Shown piece after piece: positions 8,813-17,890 of a stretch of DNA of 35,340 nt. Each line of letters opens with the position of its first letter. Position 1 is the stretch's first letter. The DNA is from Nocardioides sp. Lineage in GTDB: Bacteria > Actinomycetota > Actinomycetes > Propionibacteriales > Nocardioidaceae. The stretch is from assembly GCF_029937575.1 (NCBI RefSeq), contig NZ_JAPYPS010000014.1, positions 40,243 through 75,582 of the forward strand, given 5' to 3'. The notes beneath the pieces are model-generated. The model was given only the letters and a program-made list of their open reading frames with translations. It was not told the origin of the DNA and made no database searches. The translations under genes were made by a program, and so were the position numbers.

Positions 8813-9585
8813 CAGATCCCCGGCGGCGGAACGACTTGGAAGTAGATCGCGGTGATCACGGCGTTCATGAAGAACAGCAGCATGAAGGCGATGATCACTG
8901 TCTCGTTGACGGCCCGGCCGACGCCGCTGGGCCCGCCTCCGGCGTTGAGTCCCTTGTAGGAACCGACGACTGCGGCCATCGCGCCGAAGATGACGGCCTT
9001 GACGATGGCGATGTAGAGGTCCGAGATGGAGGCGAGAGCGGTGAAGTTCGCCAGGAACGCACCGGCCGAGCCCCCCTGCACGATGACGGTGAAGAAGTAG
9101 CCGCCCCCGATGCCGGCGCCGATCACGATCCCGATGATCATCAGCGCCACGAACATGGTGGCGACGACGCGTGGGGCGACCAGCCGCTCGAGCGGATCGA
9201 CGCCGAGGACCTCCATCGCGTCGATCTCCTCGCGGATCTTGCGGGAGCCGAGGTCGGAGCAGATCGCGGAACCGGCGGCACCGGCGATGATCAGCGCCGC
9301 CGCGATCGGTGCGGCCTCGCGCACCACCGCGAGCACGGCGGTCGCGCCGGCGAAGGACTGGGCGCCCAGCTGTCCGGTGAGGTTGCCGACCTGCAGCGAG
9401 ATGACGGCGCCGAAGGGGATCGACACCAAGATGGTGGGCATCAGGGTCACGCTCGTGATGAACCACGCCTGCTCGATGAACTCGCGGAACTGGAAGGGCT
9501 TGGTGAAGATGCGCTTGGTCACGTCGACGGTCATCGCGGCGATCTCGCCAGGACCACGCAGGACGGACACGGCCGTGAACGCCAT
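8812..9585 (-). CDS. YrbEA permease, MlaE family, operon 1 (first gene)
   Basis: Integral membrane protein of 257 residues. The start is set at the ATG of MAFTAVSVLRG (9585) because a strong ribosome-binding site, GGGGGAGGT, sits six bases upstream; the frame is open further upstream to 9723 but includes the putative promoter. It carries the MlaE coupling motif REEIDAMEVLGVDPLERLV (about residues 123-141) and the SAICSDLGSRKIREEID segment. It is the promoter-proximal gene of operon 1 and would form a permease heterodimer with YrbEB. The N terminus is short compared with YrbEA of operon 2 (287 residues). Confidence 0.9.
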   Translation of the reverse strand: MAFTAVSVLRGPGEIAAMTVDVTKRIFTKPFQFREFIEQAWFITSVTLMPTILVSIPFGAVISLQVGNLTGQLGAQSFAGATAVLAVVREAAPIAAALIIAGAAGSAICSDLGSRKIREEIDAMEVLGVDPLERLVAPRVVATMFVALMIIGIVIGAGIGGGYFFTVIVQGGSAGAFLANFTALASISDLYIAIVKAVIFGAMAAVVGSYKGLNAGGGPSGVGRAVNETVIIAFMLLFFMNAVITAIYFQVVPPPGI

Positions 9586-9651
9586 CGGCCACCTCCCCCC
9601 GCTCCTGTGCGCCAGCTCCCATGAGCCCGGTCCCATGTGATGCCGGCCACG

Positions 9652-9680
9652 ACGATAGAACGTGTTCTCGTTTTGGACAA
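9652..9680 (-). promoter_or_regulatory. Candidate promoter of mce operon 1
   Basis: Read on the minus strand, TTGTCC (9680-9675) and TATCGT (9657-9652) are separated by exactly 17 bases, a reasonable -35/-10 pair for a housekeeping sigma factor. The KstR-type operator occupies the spacer. The transcript would start near 9645, about 60 bases before the yrbEA start. Inferred from sequence only. Confidence 0.45.
9656..9669 (-). promoter_or_regulatory. KstR-type operator upstream of mce operon 1
   Basis: Minus-strand sequence GAGAACACGTTCTA contains the palindrome AGAACACGTTCT and matches the mycobacterial KstR consensus tnnAACnnGTTnnA except at the first base. KstR is a TetR repressor of cholesterol catabolism that controls the mce4 importer. 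The site lies between the candidate -35 and -10, where a bound repressor would block RNA polymerase. An identical 14-mer, within a 17-base identity (AACGAGAACACGTTCTA), lies before the enoyl-CoA isomerase-like gene at 27935-27948. Whether a KstR homologue exists in this genome cannot be seen here. Confidence 0.7.
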
Positions 9681-9682
9681 CG

Positions 9683-9724
9683 AGACGTGTCTTAGCCCAC
9701 TGTGGGCCGCCGTGGTGTAACACC
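9683..9724. repeat. Cluster of three short palindromes between divergent genes
   Basis: Three palindromes sit upstream of the mce operon 1 promoter: AGACGTGTCT (9683-9692, 4-base arms around GT), GCCCACTGTGGGC (9695-9707, 6-base arms around one T) and GGTGTAACACC (9714-9724, 5-base arms around one A). The first resembles a degraded version of the neighbouring KstR-type site. They could bind regulators of either divergent gene; no function is proven. Confidence 0.4.
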
Positions 9725-9759
9725 GCGGAAACAGGCTAGGTCGCCGCGGTCGCCGAGGT

Positions 9760-9787
9760 GCCAAAATGGCCGGACTGCCACGATGGC
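9760..9787. repeat. Two tandem GCCAnnnTGGC inverted repeats
   Basis: GCCAAAATGGC (9760-9770) and GCCACGATGGC (9777-9787) are two 11-base inverted repeats with the same arms and different 3-base centres, 17 bases apart start to start. Both are preceded by T and followed within a few bases by CGGAC. They end 31 bases before the ATG of the DUF1707 gene, a position suited to an operator or activator site. Confidence 0.4.
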
Positions 9788-9818
9788 GGCCGGACCCGAC
9801 GCGCTGAGGAGACGACAC

Positions 9819-10361
9819 ATGACCGCGAGCCTGTGGCACTCGCTCTCGCACGACCCCCGTGTCGCTGCCAACGCCGCGTTGCGCGCTTCCGACTCCGACC
9901 GCGACCTCGTCAGCGACGTCCTCGCCGCGGCCTACGCCGAGGGCCGGCTGGACCGCGAGGAGCACGACCAGCGCGCCGAGACCGCGGCCGCCGCGCGCAC
10001 CCTGGGCGAGATCCCGCCCATCGTCGCCGACCTCGTGCCGGAGACGACCCCCTCGAAGGCCATCGACCCGATCGCCGGCGCGAGCCCGGCTCAGCTGCGG
10101 CACCGAGCGGACGTGGCTTGGCAGGAGCGCCGACGCAGCGCCGTGTTCGGCTTCGTGGCGCCGACGGTGGTGTGCTGGGCCATCTACCTGGCCGTCAACG
10201 GCGGCTTCGACGCCTTCATGTGGCCTCTGATCGTGATGGCGGTGACCGCGGTCAACCTCCTCAAGACCGTCTCCAGCGGCGACGAGATCCGTCGCGAGGA
10301 GCTGCGTCGGTTGGAGAAGCAGCAGGCGAAGGCCCAGCGCAAGCGTGGCTGGCTGCCGTGA
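9819..10361 (+). CDS. DUF1707 (SHOCT-like) membrane protein
   Basis: Protein of 180 residues. The start is the ATG of MTASLWHSL, with GAGGAG seven bases upstream. Residues about 22-75 form a DUF1707 domain: the pattern RASDSDRDLVSDVLAAAYAEGRL followed by LDREEHDQRAETAAAARTLGE is diagnostic. This domain is common in actinobacteria at the N terminus of small membrane proteins; its role is not well defined. Two membrane segments follow (about 110-130 and 134-150), separated by a short NGGFDAF loop, resembling the 2TM domain. The C terminus is basic (EKQQAKAQRKRGWLP). It is divergent from mce operon 1 and 103 bases upstream of the GH26-like gene. Confidence 0.82.
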   Translation: MTASLWHSLSHDPRVAANAALRASDSDRDLVSDVLAAAYAEGRLDREEHDQRAETAAAARTLGEIPPIVADLVPETTPSKAIDPIAGASPAQLRHRADVAWQERRRSAVFGFVAPTVVCWAIYLAVNGGFDAFMWPLIVMAVTAVNLLKTVSSGDEIRREELRRLEKQQAKAQRKRGWLP

Positions 10362-10367
10362 GCGACT

Positions 10368-10380
10368 CCCCGAGGCGGGG
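10368..10380 (+). terminator. Weak hairpin after the DUF1707 gene
   Basis: CCCCG-AGG-CGGGG begins seven bases after the stop codon. The stem is short (5 bp) and no T-tract follows, so termination is uncertain. Confidence 0.25.
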
Positions 10381-10464
10381 GTGCGTCGGGGCCCGACGGC
10401 ACCAGGACGGATAATCCCCGACAACCCCGCCAGCCCCACGCGCCACCCCCAGGAGGAGTCCACG

Positions 10465-11805
10465 ATGCAGCGACGTCGTCTCGCCGTCGTGTCGGTCGTC
10501 GCCGTCGTCCTGGGGACGTCAGCCTCTCTCGGCGCAGCCCCTGCGTCCGCGGAGCCCGACCTGCCTCCACGGGGCACGGTCTGGTTCGGCCCCTCCCTCG
10601 ACTGGAGCAACGACTCGGCTGCCGCCTACCAACGCCGGCTGGGCGCGGAGGCCTCTCTCGTCGGGGGGTCGATCGGCTACCCGCTGACCCCCACGTCCCA
10701 GGTGCTGCTCGAGGACCTCTCACGCCAGTCCGCCGGCGTCGGCGCCGTCGCCGTGGTGACCCTCGAGCCGAAGACCCTGACCGGGCTCACCCAGGACGAC
10801 GCCGAGTCGCTGGCCGGCACGCTCGGCGCGGCGACGGCCCGTGACGGCAGCTTCCTGATCGTGCGGTTCGCACCTGAGATGAACGGCTCGTGGGCGCCCT
10901 GGGGCCAGCAGCCCCTCGCCTACATCGACGCGTTCCGCGCAGTGGCCGAGGCCGTCCACGACAGCACCGACGCCGCTCGGATGTTGTGGGCTCCGTCGTA
11001 CGGCGGCGGCTACCCGTTCTCCGACGCCGTGAACTCGACGACCACGCTGGTGAACGAGGCCCCGCCCATCGATGCCGAGACGCTGCCCTACCTCGACACC
11101 GACGGAGACGGCGAGGTCACCTCCCTCGACGATCCCTACGGGCCCTACTACCCCGGAGACGACTTCGTCGACTGGGTCGGCCTGACGATGCTGCGCTACG
11201 GCGTCGCACCGACGTTCGGGGCCAACTCCTACCCGGAGGCCGGCGAGCTCGACGACCGGTTCAAGGAACGATTCGGGTACGACGACGACAGCCGACGCTC
11301 GACCTTCTACGTGCGCTTCGCCGGTCAACGCAAGAAGCCCTTCCTCCTGACCACCGGTGCCATGCACCAGACCGGCGCTGAGGGCTCCACCGAGGGCGTC
11401 CTCAAGCGCGCCTGGCTGCGCCAGGTCGTCGGCGCCGTCGCGTCGCGACCACGGCTGAAGGCGGTGCAGTGGCTGGAGGAGGTGCGCGCGGAGCCGGCCG
11501 TGGGCGGCACCACGTCGTCGCAGCTCACCGACGACCCGGCGCTGGCGAGCACCTCACGAGCCGTGCTCGACCAGGGCGCCATCGCCTTCGGACCCCTCGA
11601 CGGCATCGGGACCGGCTCGGCCGACGCATCGACGAGCGACCAGCCGGCCCTCAACGCCGATGAGCAGGCTGACGGTGATGGGTCCGGCGGCGGATGGGCG
11701 AGCTTCTTCGGCGGCGTCCTGACCGCCCTCGCGGTCGTGCTCGTGGGCGGCGTGGTGGCGCTGCAGGTGCGCCGTCGCCGCCTGGTCCCGCCCTGGCTCA
11801 GGTGA
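10465..11805 (+). CDS. Secreted, membrane-anchored GH26-like protein
   Basis: Protein of 446 residues with AGGAGGAG six bases before the ATG. It has a signal peptide (about 1-30, ending ASA), a TIM-barrel-like glycoside hydrolase family 26 region, a calcium-loop-like DTDGDGEVTSLDD (about 212-224), a low-complexity linker, and a C-terminal membrane segment followed by RRRR-type basic residues, so it should be displayed on the outer face of the membrane. Glu138 in RFAPEMNGSWAPW matches the acid/base of GH26 mannanases. The second catalytic Glu normally seen in a KPxxxxExG segment is not present: the matching stretch reads KPFLLTTGAMHQ (Thr296-Thr297). It may therefore be an altered or non-catalytic family member. 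Substrate unknown. Confidence 0.7.
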   Translation: MQRRRLAVVSVVAVVLGTSASLGAAPASAEPDLPPRGTVWFGPSLDWSNDSAAAYQRRLGAEASLVGGSIGYPLTPTSQVLLEDLSRQSAGVGAVAVVTLEPKTLTGLTQDDAESLAGTLGAATARDGSFLIVRFAPEMNGSWAPWGQQPLAYIDAFRAVAEAVHDSTDAARMLWAPSYGGGYPFSDAVNSTTTLVNEAPPIDAETLPYLDTDGDGEVTSLDDPYGPYYPGDDFVDWVGLTMLRYGVAPTFGANSYPEAGELDDRFKERFGYDDDSRRSTFYVRFAGQRKKPFLLTTGAMHQTGAEGSTEGVLKRAWLRQVVGAVASRPRLKAVQWLEEVRAEPAVGGTTSSQLTDDPALASTSRAVLDQGAIAFGPLDGIGTGSADASTSDQPALNADEQADGDGSGGGWASFFGGVLTALAVVLVGGVVALQVRRRRLVPPWLR

Positions 11806-11818
11806 CGCTCAGCGCGGC

Positions 11819-13105
11819 TCAGGTCATCGGGACACCCGACTCCAGGGCTCGGCGATCGATGACGGCGCGGGCACGTCCTCGGTAGCGGACGATCTGAGCC
11901 ACACCCACGGCCCACAGCACGTACTGTGCGCTGAGTGCCCACCGAAACGCATCGGGGCTGTAGTCCGTGGAGTCGCCCGGTGTGCGCCAGTCGAGGATGA
12001 GCCCGATGCTCAGCACCAGCACGAGGCTGGCTGCGAAGCCGGCCTGGTTGATGATTCCGGTGGCGCTGGCGAGCCGCTCCGCGGGGTTGGACGTGCGCGC
12101 GAGGTCGAAGCCGATCATCGACGCGGGTCCACCGAAGCCGATCACCTGGGTCAGCACGACCAGGAGCCACAGCGGCGCCTGGCCCGGCCACGCGAGGACC
12201 GCCGTCCAGACGACGACGATGGCGGAGACGATCACCAGCACCACCGAGGACCGGTGCCACGGGTGTCGGCCGATCAGGAGTCCCAGCAACGGCCCGGAGT
12301 AGATGAAGGCGACCACGATCAGGGTCAACAGCGCCCCGGCGCTGGCCGAGGATCGACCCTCGCCCTGCACCAGGAAGGGGTAGCCCCAGAGCAGTGCCAT
12401 CGCGGTCGCGCTGAACTGGGTGGTGAAGTGCATCCAGAAGCCCAGGCGAGTCCCCGGGTGCGCCCATGAGGCGGCGAGGCTGGTGCGGATCCCTGGCCAC
12501 GACATCCGCGGGCCGGGGATCCGCCGTCCCTCCGGCGCGTCGCGCACGACGAACACCAGGCCGACAGCCAGGACGACGCCGAGCGACGCCGTGCTGAGGT
12601 AGGCGGCCGTCCACCCCACCTCGCGCAGGGCGATCGTCATCGGCACCGCCGCGACCACCGCCCCGAGCTGACCGACGGTCCCGGACAGCTGGGTGAAGAT
12701 CGGCACCCGGCGCGGCGGGAACCACCTGCTGACCAGGCGCAGCACGCAGATCCACGTCATCGCGTCGCCCATGCCGACGAAGGTGCGCGAGACCAACGCG
12801 ACGGGGTAGGTCTCGGCGAGCGCGAAGCCGGTCTGGGCGAGCGTGAGGATGACGACACCGCTGAGCATCACCGCTCGCGGCCCGTAGCGGTCGACGAGCA
12901 GCCCCACCGGGATCTGCATGCCGGCGTAGACCAGGAGCTGCAGCATCGCGAAGACCGCGAGCTGGGAGGCCGAGATCCCGAAGCGCTCGGAGGCTGCCAG
13001 GCCGGCCACGGCCAGGGAGCTGCGGTGGAAGATCGCCAGGAAGTACGTCGCCAGGGCGACGCCCCACACGGCGTAGGCCATCCGGCCACCCAGCTGCGAC
13101 GTCAC
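11819..13105 (-). CDS. MFS transporter
   Basis: Protein of 428 residues with about 12 membrane segments, starting AYAVWGVALATYFLAIFHRSSLAVAG, a pattern of the nitrate/oligosaccharide-phosphate-like MFS branch. The MFS loop 2-3 signature appears as GLLVDRYGPRAVML. Substrate not predictable. The start is GTG 13105; an ATG eight codons later (13081), with GGGTGG five bases upstream, is equally likely. It begins 17 bases after the uvrB stop on the same strand and may be cotranscribed with it. It converges with the GH26-like gene, with only 13 bases between them and no clear terminator. Confidence 0.85.
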   Translation of the reverse strand: MTSQLGGRMAYAVWGVALATYFLAIFHRSSLAVAGLAASERFGISASQLAVFAMLQLLVYAGMQIPVGLLVDRYGPRAVMLSGVVILTLAQTGFALAETYPVALVSRTFVGMGDAMTWICVLRLVSRWFPPRRVPIFTQLSGTVGQLGAVVAAVPMTIALREVGWTAAYLSTASLGVVLAVGLVFVVRDAPEGRRIPGPRMSWPGIRTSLAASWAHPGTRLGFWMHFTTQFSATAMALLWGYPFLVQGEGRSSASAGALLTLIVVAFIYSGPLLGLLIGRHPWHRSSVVLVIVSAIVVVWTAVLAWPGQAPLWLLVVLTQVIGFGGPASMIGFDLARTSNPAERLASATGIINQAGFAASLVLVLSIGLILDWRTPGDSTDYSPDAFRWALSAQYVLWAVGVAQIVRYRGRARAVIDRRALESGVPMT

Positions 13106-13122
13106 GGACCGAGGCTAGGGCC

Positions 13123-15261
13123 TCACTTGGTCGCTTCCATCATCTGGCGCAGCTCCTTCTTCAGGTCGTTGATCTCGTCGCGCAGTCGAGCCGCCAGCTC
13201 GAACTGCAGCTCGGCAGCCGCGGTGCGCATCTGGTCGGTGAGGTCTTGGATGAGCTGGGCCAGCTCGGAGCTCGGCAGCCCGGCCAGGTCCTTGGCGTGA
13301 TGGCCCGCAGCCTTGTCGCCCAGGACCGGGACGGTCTGGCGTCCCTTGCCGGTCGCCTTCACCCCGCCGGCGCGGCCCTTCGCCTCGGTGCCGGCCCAGG
13401 TCTCGAGCAACGCCTGGGTGTCCTCGGAGTCGCGCGCCAGCATCTCGGTGATGTCGGCGATCTTCTTGCGCAGCGGCTGCGGGTCGACCCCGGCCGCCTT
13501 GTTGTAGGCGATCTGCTTCTCGCGCCGCCGGTTGGTCTCCTCGATCGCCTTCTCCATGGACGGCGTGATCTTGTCGGCGTACATGTGGACCTGGCCCGAG
13601 ACGTTGCGCGCGGCTCGACCGATCGTCTGGATCAAGGACTTGTCCGAGCGCAGGAAGCCCTCCTTGTCGGCGTCCAGGATCGAGACCAGCGACACCTCGG
13701 GGAGGTCCAGGCCCTCCCGGAGCAGGTTGATGCCGACCAGGACGTCGTACTCCCCCATCCGCAGCTCACGCAGCAGCTCGATGCGACGCAGGGTGTCGAC
13801 CTCCGAGTGCAGGTAGCGGGTGCGGATCCCGGCGTCGAGCAGGTAGTCGGTGAGGTCCTCGGACATCTTCTTGGTCAGGGTCGTCACGAGCACCCGCTCG
13901 TTCTTCTCGGCACGGGTGCGGATCTCGTGGATGAGATCGTCGATCTGACCCTTGGTCGGCTTGATCACCACCTCGGGGTCGATCAGCCCGGTCGGGCGGA
14001 TGATCTGCTCGACGACGTCACCCTCGACCTTGTCGAGCTCGTAGTTGCCGGGCGTGGCCGAGAGGTAGATCGTCTGGCCGATCCGCTCCAGGAACTCCTC
14101 CCAGCGCAGGGGCCGGTTGTCCATCGCGCTGGGCAGCCGGAAGCCGTGGTCGACGAGGTTGCGCTTGCGAGACATGTCGCCCTCGTACATGCCACCGATC
14201 TGGGGCACCGCCACGTGGGACTCGTCGACGACGACGATGTAGTCCTCGGGGAAGTAGTCGAGCAGGCAGTTGGGGGCAGAGCCACGCGTGCGGCCGTCCA
14301 TGTGCATCGAATAGTTCTCGATGCCCGCGCAGGAGCCGACCTGGCGCATCATCTCGATGTCGTACGTCGTGCGCATGCGCAGGCGCTGCGCCTCGAGCAG
14401 CTTGCCCTGGCGCTCCAGCTCGGCCAGGCGCTCCTCGAGCTCGGCCTCGATGCCGCGGACGGCCCGCTCCATCCGCTCCGCGCCGGCGACGTAGTGGGTC
14501 GCCGGGAAGACGTAGAGCTCGGAGTCGTCGGTGATCACCTCACCGGTGACGGGGTGGAGGGTCATCAGGCGCTCGATCTCGTCACCGAAGAACTCGATGC
14601 GGACCGCGTGCTCCTCGTAGACAGGGAAGATCTCGAGGGTGTCGCCGCGCACCCGGAACGTGCCGCGGGTGAAGCTCATGTCGTTGCGGGTGTACTGGAT
14701 CTCGACCAGCTGACGCAGGATCGAGTCGCGGTCGCGCTCCTCTCCCACCCGCAGCCGCAGCATCCGGTCGACGTACTCCTGGGGGGTGCCGAGGCCGTAG
14801 ATGCAGGAGACGGTCGAGACCACGATGACGTCGCGCCGGGTCAGCAGCGAGTTGGTCGCCGAGTGCCGCAGCCGCTCGACCTCCTCGTTGATCGAGGAGT
14901 CCTTCTCGATGTAGGTGTCGGTCTGGGGGACGTAGGCCTCGGGCTGGTAGTAGTCGTAGTAGGAGACGAAGTACTCGACGGCGTTGTCCGGGAAGAGCTG
15001 ACGCAGCTCGTTGGCGAACTGAGCAGCCAGCGTCTTGTTGGGCTGCAGCACCAGCAACGGACGCTGCACCTGCTCGGCCACCCAGGCCACCGTGGCCGTC
15101 TTGCCGGTGCCGGTGGCGCCCAGCAGGACGACGTCCTGCAGCCCCGCCTGGACGCGGTTGGTGATCTCCTTGATCGCCGCCGGCTGGTCGCCGGCAGGCT
15201 GGTAGTCGGAGATGACCTTGAAGGGGGCCACACGGCGTTCGAGATCGGTGACGGGGCGCAT
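13123..15261 (-). CDS. uvrB: Excinuclease ABC subunit B
   Basis: Protein of 712 residues, full length. UvrB is the helicase-like damage-verification subunit of nucleotide excision repair; it is loaded by UvrA and recruits UvrC. Features in order: Walker A GATGTGKT (48-55), the beta-hairpin region [20 protein letters not shown] that clamps [12 protein letters not shown] (motif II), helicase motifs including [13 protein letters not shown] and QTIGRAARN, and a C-terminal UVR domain ([20 protein letters not shown]) that contacts UvrC. The start [10 protein letters not shown] gives the usual length. The large open frame on the opposite strand is a GC-driven shadow. No SOS box was recognised in the 55 bases upstream. 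Confidence 0.98.
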   Translation of the reverse strand: MRPVTDLERRVAPFKVISDYQPAGDQPAAIKEITNRVQAGLQDVVLLGATGTGKTATVAWVAEQVQRPLLVLQPNKTLAAQFANELRQLFPDNAVEYFVSYYDYYQPEAYVPQTDTYIEKDSSINEEVERLRHSATNSLLTRRDVIVVSTVSCIYGLGTPQEYVDRMLRLRVGEERDRDSILRQLVEIQYTRNDMSFTRGTFRVRGDTLEIFPVYEEHAVRIEFFGDEIERLMTLHPVTGEVITDDSELYVFPATHYVAGAERMERAVRGIEAELEERLAELERQGKLLEAQRLRMRTTYDIEMMRQVGSCAGIENYSMHMDGRTRGSAPNCLLDYFPEDYIVVVDESHVAVPQIGGMYEGDMSRKRNLVDHGFRLPSAMDNRPLRWEEFLERIGQTIYLSATPGNYELDKVEGDVVEQIIRPTGLIDPEVVIKPTKGQIDDLIHEIRTRAEKNERVLVTTLTKKMSEDLTDYLLDAGIRTRYLHSEVDTLRRIELLRELRMGEYDVLVGINLLREGLDLPEVSLVSILDADKEGFLRSDKSLIQTIGRAARNVSGQVHMYADKITPSMEKAIEETNRRREKQIAYNKAAGVDPQPLRKKIADITEMLARDSEDTQALLETWAGTEAKGRAGGVKATGKGRQTVPVLGDKAAGHHAKDLAGLPSSELAQLIQDLTDQMRTAAAELQFELAARLRDEINDLKKELRQMMEATK

Positions 15262-15316
15262 GCGTCAAGCCTACGGTCGACCACCGACATCGCCGGATCA
15301 GCGGCCGGACCTCGCG

Positions 15317-16606
15317 TCAGAGCAGACGTCCGAGCGGCCGCAGGAACGCCTCGGTGAACTTGCGGTGCAGGTCGCGGGTCTCCCACTCGAAGCGGGTCAG
15401 CGGGGCGCAGTTGGTCTCGTCGGTGAGGAAGATCTTCTCGAGCATCGCGGCGAGGCCCGGGTCGATCACCTCGACGTTGATCTCGTAGTTGCCCTGGAGG
15501 CTGAGCCGGTCGATGTTGGCCGTGCCGACCGTGGTCCAGGTGCCGTCGACGGTGGCGGTCTTGGCGTGCACCATCGCGCCCTTGAAGCGCAGCACCTTGA
15601 CCCCGGCATCGAGCAGCTGGGCGAAGTAGCCGCGCGAGACCCAGTCGGCCACGACGTGGTTGGACTTCAACGGCAGCAGGAGCCGCACGTCGACGCCGCG
15701 GCGGGCGGCGTCCTTGAGGGCGTCGACGAAGTCCTGGTCCGGGAGGAAGTAGGCCTGCGTCATCCACACGTTGCGGCTGGCCCGGTTGATGGCCTCGATG
15801 TACATCGCCCTGATGGGGAACATCCACAGGCGCGGGACGTTGCGCTGCACCCGGATCTTCGACTCCCACGTCGACGCCGTCTCCAGCAGCAGCGGTCGCT
15901 CGCTCTTGCGGATCCGGCGACGACGGTTGAGGTTCCAGAAGTCGGCGAAGGCGCGCTTCAGGTCCCACACGCCCGGCCCCGTGATCCGCACGTGCGTGTC
16001 ACGCCACTCGGTCTCGTAGGCGTCGCCGATGTTGTAGCCGCCGACGAAGCCGACCGAGTCGTCGACCACGAGGATCTTGCGGTGGTCACGGCCGTAGCCG
16101 CGCAGGTCGAAGAAGCGCCACCCCGCGGCGTACACGGGGTAGCGCAGCACCTTCATCGTCGAGGGGAAGCGCTTGAAGACCGGGGAGACGACGAGGTTCG
16201 CGAAGCCGTCGTAGATGCAGTAGACCTCGACACCGCGGTCCGCGGCCTCGGCCAGGGCTCGCTTGAACCGCTCGCCGGTGGCGTCGCCCTTCCAGATGTA
16301 CGTCTCGAAGAGCACCTGCCGCTTGGCGCCCTCGATCGCCGCGATCATGTCGTCGTACAGGTCGCGACCGTAGGTGTACGTCGTGACGGTGCCGTCCCCG
16401 ACCGCGACCTCGGTGGGTGGCGTCGTCGGGAACGCCACCGGCTTCTTGCCGCGGCGCCGGTAGGAGTCCACGACCGACATCGTCACGGCGATCAGGACCT
16501 GCAGTCCGAGCACCGTCAGCAGCACGCGCCGCAGCAGGCGGATGCCCCGCTCGACGTACCGCTTCCGACTCACGGGCTCAGAGTAGTCACGAGTCGGGAG
16601 CGTCAC
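15317..16606 (-). CDS. Phospholipase D family protein, cardiolipin synthase-like
   Basis: Protein of 429 residues with one N-terminal membrane segment (about 24-47) and two PLD domains. Both HKD motifs are intact: HRKILVVD (His175, Lys177, Asp182) and HAKTATVD (His347, Lys349, Asp354), each followed by a GG/GT-N-type element (GGYNIGD, GTANID). These residues form the two-step transphosphatidylation site. The family makes cardiolipin from phosphatidyl donors at the membrane, though other transferase uses are possible. The start is GTG 16606, with GGAG close upstream; GTG 16573 is an alternative. It is 55 bases upstream of uvrB on the same strand and divergent from the second MFS gene. Confidence 0.88.
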   Translation of the reverse strand: MTLPTRDYSEPVSRKRYVERGIRLLRRVLLTVLGLQVLIAVTMSVVDSYRRRGKKPVAFPTTPPTEVAVGDGTVTTYTYGRDLYDDMIAAIEGAKRQVLFETYIWKGDATGERFKRALAEAADRGVEVYCIYDGFANLVVSPVFKRFPSTMKVLRYPVYAAGWRFFDLRGYGRDHRKILVVDDSVGFVGGYNIGDAYETEWRDTHVRITGPGVWDLKRAFADFWNLNRRRRIRKSERPLLLETASTWESKIRVQRNVPRLWMFPIRAMYIEAINRASRNVWMTQAYFLPDQDFVDALKDAARRGVDVRLLLPLKSNHVVADWVSRGYFAQLLDAGVKVLRFKGAMVHAKTATVDGTWTTVGTANIDRLSLQGNYEINVEVIDPGLAAMLEKIFLTDETNCAPLTRFEWETRDLHRKFTEAFLRPLGRLL

Positions 16607-16662
16607 ACTCCACGGTGCGAGATGGGCGCGGCCGAGCCACCGAAGGCGCGTTCAATCGGTCC

Positions 16663-17859
16663 ATGACCCTGATCACCGAGCGCTCGCTCGACGTCGGCTC
16701 CGGTCGACGCTGGTCGATGCTCGCAGCGAGCACGCTCGCCCAGGCGTCGACCGCCGTGATGGCGCACGGTCCCGCCTTCCTCATCCCCGCCCTGGTGCAG
16801 CAGGAGGGGTTGTCGCTCGCCGAGGCCGGGGTCGTCGCTGCCGCCCCGACACTGGGCGTGATGCTCACCCTCGTCGCGTGGGGCCTGCTCACCGACCGAC
16901 GTGGCGAACGGTTGGTGCTGCTGACCGGACTCGTGCTCACGTCGCTCGCCGGCCTGGCTGCCGTGGTCTCCCCGGGCGTCGGGTGGCTCAGCCTGGCCCT
17001 CTTCCTCGGCGGTGCCGCCGCGGCCAGCAGCAGCGCCGCGAGCGGGCGCGTCGTGGTCGGCTGGTTTCCCCCACGGCGGCGCGGCCTCGCCATGGGGATT
17101 CGGCAGATGGCCCAACCGGTCGGCGTCGGCGTCGCGGCGATCTCGATCGCTGTCGTGGCCGATGTGCACGGGATCCACGCCGCGATGTGGGTCCCCACGA
17201 TCGCGACCGCCCTGGCGGCCGTCCTGGTCTTCGTGGTCGTCCTCGACCCGCCGCGTCCCGACCCGCGTGAGGTGCCGTCGGCCAACCCCTACCGGGGCAG
17301 CTCCTTCCTGGCCAGGATCCACGGTGTCTCGGTCCTGCTGGTCGTGCCGCAGTTCGTCGTGTGGACCTTCGCACTCGTCTGGCTCGTGCAGGACCGCGGC
17401 TGGTCCCCCGGAGCAGCGGGTGCCCTGGTCGCCCTCGCCCAGGTCGGAGGAGCTCTCGGGCGCATCGCCGCGGGTCAGCTCTCCGACGTCGTCGGGTCGC
17501 GGATGCGGCCCCTGCGGTGGGTGGCCACGGCAGCGGCGCTCACGATGGCTGCGCTGGGTGGCGCGGCCGGCCTCGACTGGGCGGTCGCGGTGCCCCTGAT
17601 CATCCTGGCCACGGTGGTGACGGTGGCCGACAACGGCCTGGCCTTCACCGCGGTGGCCGAGCGGGCCGGCCCGCACTGGTCGGGACGCGCGCTCGGGATC
17701 CAGAACACCTCGCAGTTCCTGACCAGCGCCCTGGTCCCGCCCCTGGGCGGGCTCGCCGTCACCCACGGCGGCTACCCGGCGACGTTCGCGCTGGCGGCGC
17801 TGTTCCCGATGGTCGCGATCGCGCTGGTCCCGGTCGACCAGGAGCCTGCGTTGAGCTAG
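16663..17859 (+). CDS. MFS transporter (CynX/NimT-like)
   Basis: Protein of 398 residues with about 12 hydrophobic segments. The start is the ATG of MTLITERSLDVG; the longer upstream frame overlaps the divergent phospholipase gene. The loop 2-3 motif reads GLLTDRRGERLVLL, and an R-rich central loop (WFPPRRRGLAMGIRQMAQPVG) is typical of MFS domain V. Overall it looks like an organic-anion/cyanate-type exporter or importer, but the substrate cannot be told. No clear ribosome-binding site precedes the ATG (TTCAATCGGTCC), so a leaderless or weakly initiated transcript is possible. It is not related in sequence to the MFS gene at 11819-13105 beyond the fold. Confidence 0.85.
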   Translation: MTLITERSLDVGSGRRWSMLAASTLAQASTAVMAHGPAFLIPALVQQEGLSLAEAGVVAAAPTLGVMLTLVAWGLLTDRRGERLVLLTGLVLTSLAGLAAVVSPGVGWLSLALFLGGAAAASSSAASGRVVVGWFPPRRRGLAMGIRQMAQPVGVGVAAISIAVVADVHGIHAAMWVPTIATALAAVLVFVVVLDPPRPDPREVPSANPYRGSSFLARIHGVSVLLVVPQFVVWTFALVWLVQDRGWSPGAAGALVALAQVGGALGRIAAGQLSDVVGSRMRPLRWVATAAALTMAALGGAAGLDWAVAVPLIILATVVTVADNGLAFTAVAERAGPHWSGRALGIQNTSQFLTSALVPPLGGLAVTHGGYPATFALAALFPMVAIALVPVDQEPALS

Positions 17860-17890
17860 CCAGCCGCGACGCGACGAGACGAGAAAAAGA

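Noticed and set aside
13246..15357. 703-residue open frame opposite uvrB
   Set aside because: Composition is Arg/Val/Asp/Gly-rich with no domain pattern; it is the GC-driven antisense frame of a certain gene.
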